Assembly: GCA_045106875.1 (NCBI GenBank)
Contig: JBGCFK010000324.1
Span: forward strand, 1-10,458
DNA: 10,458 bases
Reading direction: 5' to 3'
DNA from: Thermohalobaculum sp045106875
GTDB lineage: Bacteria; Pseudomonadota; Alphaproteobacteria; Rhodobacterales; Rhodobacteraceae
The notes beneath the pieces are model-generated. The model saw nothing but the letters and a program-made list of their open reading frames with translations. It was not told the origin of the DNA and searched no databases. Both the position numbers and the translations under genes were made by a program. This document shows, in pieces, positions 5,934 through 10,458 of the stretch (positions are counted from its first letter, which is position 1; every line of letters starts with the position of its first letter).

Positions 5934-6877
5934 GCCAGCACCCGCACCGGCGTGCCAGCGTCCCATTGCTCGATGCTTTCAACCATTTGCTCGTAGAAGG
6001 CGCGGTAGCATCCGTCCGTGACATAGCCCAGATGCGGCGTCAGCAGGCTGTTCGGTGCGTTCCGAATTTTTGCTTTTGGGTCAAGAGGTTCAGAGTCGTA
6101 GACGTCCACGCCCGCGCCCGCAATCGTACCAGCCTCAAGCGCCGCGATCAGGGCATCCGTATCGACAATCGGTCCGCGCGAGGTGTTCACCAGAAACGCT
6201 GTCTTCTTCATCAGGCCCAGTTCGCGCGCGGTGACCAGCCCACGCGAGCGTTCACCCAGTTTGTAGTGGATTGTCAGAAAGTCTGATCTTGCAAACAGCT
6301 CATCCTTTTCCACGCGCTCCACCCCATGTTCGGCAGCGCCTTCTGTGGTCAGGTTCGCCGACCACGCGATCACATTCATGTCGAAGACCTGTGCGATCTG
6401 CGCCATCTTTTGGCCAAGCCGCCCCAGCCCCAGCACGCCCAGCGTCTTGCCCTGCATGTCCACACCCAGTGTGGTGATCCAGTTCCCCGTGCGCATCCGC
6501 GCATCCTCGATGTGGATGTTCCGCGCGAGACTCAGCATCAGGCCCCAGGCCAGTTCCGGTGTCGCCTGCGCCGAGTTCGAGGTGCCGCAGACGGCAATGC
6601 CACGCTCCTTGCAGTACTCCATATCTATGGCGTTGTTGCGCATGCCAGCTGTGGCAAGCAGCTTGACGTTTGGCAGACGCTCCAGCAAGTCGCGCTGAAA
6701 TGGCGAGCGCTCGCGCATCACACCGATGACATCAAAGGGTTGCAGCCGTTCTGCGAACCCGTCCAGCCCCTCGTAGACGTCGTGGAAGAAGGTAACCTCA
6801 TGCTGGGCTAGCAGGCCCGACCAATCGGCCATGTCCTTGGCAACGTCCTGATAGTCGTCGAGAATGGCTATTTTCAT
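5930..6877 (-). CDS. D-2-hydroxyacid dehydrogenase (D-isomer specific)
   Basis: 315 aa, full length for the phosphoglycerate/glycerate/formate dehydrogenase-like family. It should interconvert a D-2-hydroxy acid and a 2-oxo acid in the cytoplasm. The catalytic N-terminal half includes ATAGMRNNAIDMEYCKERGI (75-94). The Rossmann motif GVLGLGRLG is at 147-155, and the catalytic triad residues are R234 (SRGP), E263 (DSEP) and H282 (PHLGY). The residue after the second Rossmann strand, normally Asp for NAD, is Ser173 (VIAWSANLT), so cofactor preference is unclear and NADP is possible. The start at 6877 has GAGGAG about 6 nt upstream, 30 nt after the stop of the enolase-superfamily gene. Its stop overlaps the start of the PcaC-like gene (ATGA). 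Confidence 0.9.
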   Translation of the reverse strand: MKIAILDDYQDVAKDMADWSGLLAQHEVTFFHDVYEGLDGFAERLQPFDVIGVMRERSPFQRDLLERLPNVKLLATAGMRNNAIDMEYCKERGIAVCGTSNSAQATPELAWGLMLSLARNIHIEDARMRTGNWITTLGVDMQGKTLGVLGLGRLGQKMAQIAQVFDMNVIAWSANLTTEGAAEHGVERVEKDELFARSDFLTIHYKLGERSRGLVTARELGLMKKTAFLVNTSRGPIVDTDALIAALEAGTIAGAGVDVYDSEPLDPKAKIRNAPNSLLTPHLGYVTDGCYRAFYEQMVESIEQWDAGTPVRVLA

Positions 6878-6907
6878 GGATGTCTCCTCATGTTTTCTGA
6901 TGTCGCC

Positions 6908-8074
6908 TCAGGCGATCTTGTAGTGATTGATGAAGTCCCGTTCAGGCGTGATGCCAATGCCCGGACCAGATGGCAGACTGACGGAACCGTGCGAAGCTTT
7001 GACCTGCGACTGTATGTTCAGCGGCTGTTCGGACAGATCGTCGCGGAACGTATTGGGCGTCGTGTCGAATTCCAGCATCGGCTCCCACGGATGCAGGCCA
7101 CCTGGCATCGGCGCCATCGCCGCAAGCAGGTGCATGTTGGTTGCGACCGCCACAGCAGAGCCCCACACGTGATTGATCACCGGGGTCAGGTGCGCGTGGC
7201 AGAGCGAGACAACCTTGAGGTATTCACTGATGCCGCCCAGCCCGCAGACTTCCGGTTGCGCCAGCCCCACGGCGCGCGCCTCAAGCAGATCACGCCACCC
7301 CCAACGGGTAAACTCGGCCTCGCCGCCCGAGATCGTAGTCCGTAGCTTGGCACGAAGTTCGGCGTACCCGGCGCGATCCTCCGGTGCGACCGGCTCCTCG
7401 AACCAGTATGCGTCCAGCTCGTCCAGCGCGTAGCCCAGTTTCATCGCGTCCATAAGATTGTAGCAATGGTTGGCATCGACGGCAAAGCGGAAGCTGTCGC
7501 CCACGCCTTCTCGCACCGCCGTGGCGAGCCGTATGTCGGCGTCCACGCCCAGCCCGACCTTCATCTTGGTCGCGGCAAAACCCATTTCGCGGATGGCCGC
7601 GGCTTCCTCGCGGAAACTTGCGGCCAGTGCGTCAACAGGTTTGCGTTCCAGCATCATGCCATAGCCATAGACTGGCAAACGGTCGACAGTTGGTCCTCCA
7701 AGCATCCGGTAGAGCGGCAGTCCTGCGACCTTGCCCGCGATGTCCCATAGCGCGATGTCCAGACCCGAGAGCGCCTGGATCGGCATCCCCTTCTGCCCAT
7801 GATCACGCAGCATGTTGTAGCAATGCGCCCAGATCGCCTCACGTGCCAGTGCATCGCGGCCAAGCACCATGGGCTGGAGAACCTGCTCGACGATCGTTTT
7901 GTTGGCCAGTGCGACAGGACCTGGGCCGAAGCATTCGCCCCAACCGGTGACGCCCTCACTCGTCTCGACCTCGACAAGATGCGCGGTACGCTTGGCGTAG
8001 TATTGCTGCGAGTAGCCAAGCTCGCGTTCCATATCCGTGGACAGCACATGAGAGGTCACGCGGGTGATCTTCAT
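6908..8074 (-). CDS. Mandelate racemase/muconate lactonizing enzyme family protein (enolase superfamily)
   Basis: 388 aa, full length. Enzymes of this family abstract the proton alpha to a carboxylate and give dehydration, racemisation or cycloisomerisation. The N-terminal capping domain is followed by ALSGLDIALWDIAGKVAGLP (101-120) and the barrel. KMK (170-172) supplies the Lys base K172. Mg ligands are D200 (VDANH), E226 (WFEEP) and E252 (GGE). H302 (NHVWGS) matches the mandelate-racemase-type His base, which points to acid-sugar dehydratase or racemase rather than muconate cycloisomerase chemistry. The usual dyad Asp in QPD is Glu275 here (QPEVCGLGG). The start at 8074 follows the metallopeptidase stop by 1 nt and has GAGGGG 5 nt upstream; a frame extension to 8116 would overlap that gene without a ribosome site. 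A sugar- or hydroxy-acid dehydratase is my best guess. Confidence 0.92.
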   Translation of the reverse strand: MKITRVTSHVLSTDMERELGYSQQYYAKRTAHLVEVETSEGVTGWGECFGPGPVALANKTIVEQVLQPMVLGRDALAREAIWAHCYNMLRDHGQKGMPIQALSGLDIALWDIAGKVAGLPLYRMLGGPTVDRLPVYGYGMMLERKPVDALAASFREEAAAIREMGFAATKMKVGLGVDADIRLATAVREGVGDSFRFAVDANHCYNLMDAMKLGYALDELDAYWFEEPVAPEDRAGYAELRAKLRTTISGGEAEFTRWGWRDLLEARAVGLAQPEVCGLGGISEYLKVVSLCHAHLTPVINHVWGSAVAVATNMHLLAAMAPMPGGLHPWEPMLEFDTTPNTFRDDLSEQPLNIQSQVKASHGSVSLPSGPGIGITPERDFINHYKIA

Positions 8075-8075
8075 A

Positions 8076-8834
8076 TCAGCCCCTCGTCGCGACGGCCTGG
8101 CGCGCCAACGCTTCATAGTCGTCCAGAATTTCGTAGCATAGGGTAACTGTGCGTGTCTCTGGATCCCAGAAAGCGTTGTCCTCGCCGCAGGTTGCAGCCT
8201 CGATGGTCAGCCCAACGTCGAGTACAAAATTCGCATCCAGAGTGCCCGCGACGAACTCAAGCAATTGAGCCTCGCGCAGCAGAGCCTCCCAATCGCCGCC
8301 ACGGCCGTATTGGACAGTAACGGACTGACCGGGTGACGCGTTGACGTCGCGCATATGCGGGTCCAGCAGGACATCCCAGCCATCGACCGCTTGCTCGTAG
8401 TCGAATGCACAGGTCTCGGCGCGTTCCTCCGGCAGACCCCAGACTTCGACCAGCTCTTCTGCGCGTCCGGGCACCTCGGCCGCCAGGAAGCAGATCACGC
8501 GGAGGCCACGCTGCGCGTCGAGATCGTGTTCGTCGTAGTAGGCAGGCGCGAGGCCCTCGGCCTCGTTGCGTTCGTGGCTGACAATCCAAAGCTCGGCTAC
8601 GTCCAGCAAACGTTCTGCCCGGTCCTCGCCTTCATCATCCAGCATCAACAGCGTTGCAAAGCTGTCGGCGGCGTCTTCCTCCTGCCCGATGACCGGCAGA
8701 TCAAGCTCGGAAATCAGCAGATGCGCCGCCTCGTGCCAAAGCGTGTGCTCGGCATTGGACAGCACAATCGTGTCGATCTCTTCGTCTGCAAATGCGGGCG
8801 TTGTCAGAAGTGCGGCAAGGATCAGGGCGCGCAT
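8076..8834 (-). CDS. DUF4344-type secreted putative zinc metallopeptidase
   Basis: 252 aa. A short signal peptide is visible (MRALILAALLTTPAFA, cleavage after residue 16), so the mature protein should act in the periplasm or outside. HEAAH (34-38) is an HExxH zinc site, and E53/D57 in EEDAAD give the ExxxD third-ligand pattern of gluzincins, in the arrangement seen in DUF4344 proteins. Further family marks are YYDEHDLDAQRGLRVICFLAA (99-119) and TLCYEILDDYEAL (231-243). Cysteines at 115, 142, 216 and 233 could form two disulfides. The start at 8834 has GGAGG 6 nt upstream and overlaps the hydrolase stop by 13 nt. Its stop is 1 nt from the next start, so it is built into the operon. A protease has no obvious place in this catabolic pathway; activity is not shown for the family as far as I know. 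Confidence 0.85.
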   Translation of the reverse strand: MRALILAALLTTPAFADEEIDTIVLSNAEHTLWHEAAHLLISELDLPVIGQEEDAADSFATLLMLDDEGEDRAERLLDVAELWIVSHERNEAEGLAPAYYDEHDLDAQRGLRVICFLAAEVPGRAEELVEVWGLPEERAETCAFDYEQAVDGWDVLLDPHMRDVNASPGQSVTVQYGRGGDWEALLREAQLLEFVAGTLDANFVLDVGLTIEAATCGEDNAFWDPETRTVTLCYEILDDYEALARQAVATRG

Positions 8835-9691
8835 GATGCACCTCCGTGGAAATCAAGCAGCAGAGCATTCACTGTCTCGGGCGCCTCGTACATGGCCCAG
8901 TGTCCGCAATCTGGAATCAGCTCGGTGCGGACATCGGGTCTTGCTGTACGGCAGAGCCGGAAGCGTTCCGCGATCGGGGGAACCGCTGCCGCGTCATGGT
9001 CACCATAGATCACTGCGGCAGGGCAGGAAAGCTGGGCAAGACGCTCGGGCGTGCCCTCGGCCCAGGACAACCTGCGCGAATCGAACCTCGTCCTCGCAAC
9101 ATTCTTCGTCTGCATGTCGATGGCCCAGTCGTCAATCTTGGTCTGGTCCCAAAGCATCAGCTTGCCGAGGTTGTCCCTGTGCATGGCGCGCAGTTCCTCG
9201 TCTCGGGGCGGGCGCCCCAGACGTTCCGCCATACGCCGCCGTGAATCGAGGGTAAAGCCGCGCCCCTCCGGCTTGCCATAGCCCGCCCCTCCGGTCATCG
9301 AAAGCGATGCCGAAAGCGCGCCCAGCCGAACGGCCATATCCGCAGCGATGAAACCGCCGAAGGAGAACCCCGCCAGATGCACACGCGCCTGTCCTCGGGT
9401 CATCTCGCGGATCGCCGCTTCTGTCGCTGCCAGATAGTCCGCAACCGGCGTCTCCCACGGAAGCGCTTCGGAGTCCCCGTAGCAAGGCAAGTCAACTGCC
9501 AGAACGCAAAAGCGCGTCGCCAGCGAATCTACGTTCAGAACCCAGTGTTCCCAGGACCCTGCACCGCCGTGCAACAGTACCAATGGCTCTCTATCTATCG
9601 ACAGATTGGAACCTATTGATCGATAGGCCACTCCGCCCGAGGTCCGCTCGAATGGCGTTTCAATCTGACGACGATCCATTGGCTGTTCCAT
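8822..9691 (-). CDS. Alpha/beta hydrolase
   Basis: 289 aa, a standard single-domain alpha/beta hydrolase. Likely role: hydrolysis of an ester, lactone or C-C bond of a pathway intermediate in the cytoplasm. The oxyanion motif is HGGAGSWEHW (41-50), the nucleophile elbow GFSFGG (108-113) has S110, the acid is D233 in YGDHD (229-233) and the His is H264 in DCGHW (261-265). A helical cap lies about 140-210. The start at 9691 has GGAGGGAGG 4 nt upstream; the frame runs open to 9925 but that part crosses the divergent promoter region and has no ribosome site. An ATG at 9679 is a weaker alternative. Codons AGA and ATA, unusual elsewhere in the window, occur near residues 24-34. It is the first gene of the seven-gene operon. 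Confidence 0.9.
   Translation of the reverse strand: MEQPMDRRQIETPFERTSGGVAYRSIGSNLSIDREPLVLLHGGAGSWEHWVLNVDSLATRFCVLAVDLPCYGDSEALPWETPVADYLAATEAAIREMTRGQARVHLAGFSFGGFIAADMAVRLGALSASLSMTGGAGYGKPEGRGFTLDSRRRMAERLGRPPRDEELRAMHRDNLGKLMLWDQTKIDDWAIDMQTKNVARTRFDSRRLSWAEGTPERLAQLSCPAAVIYGDHDAAAVPPIAERFRLCRTARPDVRTELIPDCGHWAMYEAPETVNALLLDFHGGASCAP
9612..9627. repeat. 16-bp near-perfect palindrome inside the hydrolase gene
   Basis: CCTATTGATCGATAGG pairs with its own complement at all but one symmetrical pair. It lies 65-80 nt inside the alpha/beta hydrolase coding region, in a locally AT-richer patch. It could be a secondary operator downstream of the promoter or chance. I see no second copy elsewhere. 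Confidence 0.3.
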
Positions 9692-9762
9692 TGCGCCTCC
9701 CTCCACCGGGCTTAGCCAACCGGCGAGGCTTCCACAATCGTGCGAGATCGCGTATGGGATTT

Positions 9763-9780
9763 TGTATACGCCGGTATACA
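9763..9780. promoter_or_regulatory. GntR-type operator between divergent transcription units
   Basis: TGTATACGCCGGTATACA is an inverted repeat with 7-bp arms and a 4-bp centre. Each arm itself contains the palindrome GTATAC (9764-9769 and 9774-9779), spaced 10 bp, one helical turn. GTATAC-centred dyads are typical of GntR-family (FCD/FadR group) repressors; the malonate regulator MatR is reported to bind a TTGTATACAA-type site. The element lies 12 nt before the class II aldolase start and 71 nt before the hydrolase start, so one regulator could control both directions. The regulator gene is not in the window. Confidence 0.7.
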
Positions 9781-9792
9781 GTGGAGGCAGGC

Positions 9793-10458
9793 ATGAACGT
9801 GCAATCAAACATCCGCGAAAGCGTGACCGAGGCAGAGTGGCAGACCCGTGTGGATCTGGCCGCCTGCTACCGTCTGGTAGATATGTTCGGCTGGTCTGAC
9901 TTGTTGGGCACACACATTTCGGCAAGAGTGCCCGGCCAGGACGACGCTTTCCTGATCAACCCCTACGGACTGCTGTTCGACGAGATCACAGCCTCCTCTC
10001 TGGTGAAGGTCGACGAGGAAGGCAATATCCTCTCACCCACCGAGTACCACATCAATCCGGCTGGCTTCGTGATCCACTCGGCAATTCATATGGCGAAGCC
10101 GGAGCTTGCCTGCGCGCTCCACACGCATACGCCTGCGGGAACTGCGGTGTCGACGGCCAAGGCCGGGCTGAAGCCACTGACCCAGCACGCGCTCGCTATC
10201 ATCGCTCATACCGCCTATCATGGCTATGAAGGCATCGCGACAGACCTTTCGGAACGCGACAGGCTGGTCGCTGATCTTGGTGATGCCAACTTGTTGTTCT
10301 TGCGCAATCATGGGCTGCTGACGGTGGGCCGCACCATCGCTGAGGCATTCGTCTGGATGTACCGGGCAGAGCGTGCCTGCCGCATGCAAGTGGCTTTCGA
10401 CCAGACCGGTGAGGAGGCCATCGAGATCCCGCAAGATTATCTGGATGGTTTGCAGGAA
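9793..10458 (+). CDS. Class II aldolase/adducin family protein, 3' end beyond the window
   Basis: 222 codons are visible with no stop, so the gene runs off the right edge; family members are usually about 250-260 aa, so roughly the last 30-40 residues are missing. The start at 9793 has GGAGG 5 nt upstream. These zinc enzymes catalyse retro-aldol cleavage or decarboxylation of hydroxy-acid or sugar-phosphate substrates. Zinc ligand candidates are H110 and H112 (HTHTPAG) and H173 (RNHGLLTVG). Also typical are LGTHISARVPG (38-48) and INPYGLLFDEITASSLVKVD (55-74), the phosphate/carboxylate-binding loop region. It is the only plus-strand gene, divergent from the seven-gene operon, and shares a 101-bp regulatory region with it. 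It probably begins a second operon of the same pathway. Substrate is unknown. Confidence 0.9.
   Translation, partial: MNVQSNIRESVTEAEWQTRVDLAACYRLVDMFGWSDLLGTHISARVPGQDDAFLINPYGLLFDEITASSLVKVDEEGNILSPTEYHINPAGFVIHSAIHMAKPELACALHTHTPAGTAVSTAKAGLKPLTQHALAIIAHTAYHGYEGIATDLSERDRLVADLGDANLLFLRNHGLLTVGRTIAEAFVWMYRAERACRMQVAFDQTGEEAIEIPQDYLDGLQE

Noticed and set aside
6903..6915. Small hairpin TCGCC-TCA-GGCGA at the stop codon of the enolase-superfamily gene
   Set aside because: Only a 5-bp stem with a 3-nt loop and no T-run; the operon continues 30 nt later, so a terminator is unlikely.
9692..9925. N-terminal extension of the alpha/beta hydrolase frame
   Set aside because: It would cross the divergent operator and the aldolase start, has no ribosome site, and the fold is complete from the ATG at 9691.

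Overview
The window is GC-rich and densely coded, with small gaps, Shine-Dalgarno-led starts and an accessory catabolic gene set. This suggests an alphaproteobacterium, most likely of the Rhodobacter/Roseobacter group; the assignment is inference from composition and protein families only. Twelve genes lie on the minus strand. One gene lies on the plus strand at the right edge and is cut off by the window end. I see no rRNA, tRNA, insertion sequence, CRISPR array or prophage gene.

Right part (about 3968-10458): seven minus-strand genes form a compact operon. In transcription order they encode an alpha/beta hydrolase, a DUF4344 secreted putative metallopeptidase, a mandelate racemase/muconate lactonizing (enolase superfamily) enzyme, a D-2-hydroxyacid dehydrogenase, a carboxymuconolactone-decarboxylase-family protein, a 2,4'-dihydroxyacetophenone-dioxygenase-like cupin and a tartrate/D-malate-type decarboxylating dehydrogenase. 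Junctions overlap or are very tight, including three consecutive ATGA overlaps. A class II aldolase/adducin-family gene is transcribed divergently. The 101 bp between the two start codons holds two GTATAC palindromes one helical turn apart, typical of GntR-family operators. The set looks like a pathway for a hydroxylated or sugar-acid-like (possibly aromatic or lactone) substrate: ester or lactone opening, dehydration, oxidation, oxidative C-C cleavage and aldol cleavage. The substrate cannot be read from the sequence, and no transporter or regulator is in the window.

Middle (about 2283-3967): a malonyl-CoA decarboxylase gene is followed after 3 nt by a 77-aa glycine-rich membrane protein gene. 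The 167-bp leader upstream contains a degenerate 11-bp-period tandem repeat and two mutually exclusive potential hairpins next to the ribosome binding site.

Left part (1-2203): a zinc-dependent alcohol dehydrogenase has a perfect 11-bp-stem hairpin just before its ribosome binding site. It is followed by a small cupin protein and a 129-aa protein whose C-terminal half reads like a histidine-kinase dimerisation/phosphoacceptor (HisKA) domain with Asp in place of the phosphoacceptor His. A 17-bp perfect palindrome lies upstream of that last gene.

The most unusual items are the phospho-dead stand-alone HisKA-like protein, the 11-bp repeat array, the hairpin leader of the alcohol dehydrogenase, the metallopeptidase embedded in a catabolic operon, and the overall gene combination, which I do not recognise as a described pathway.
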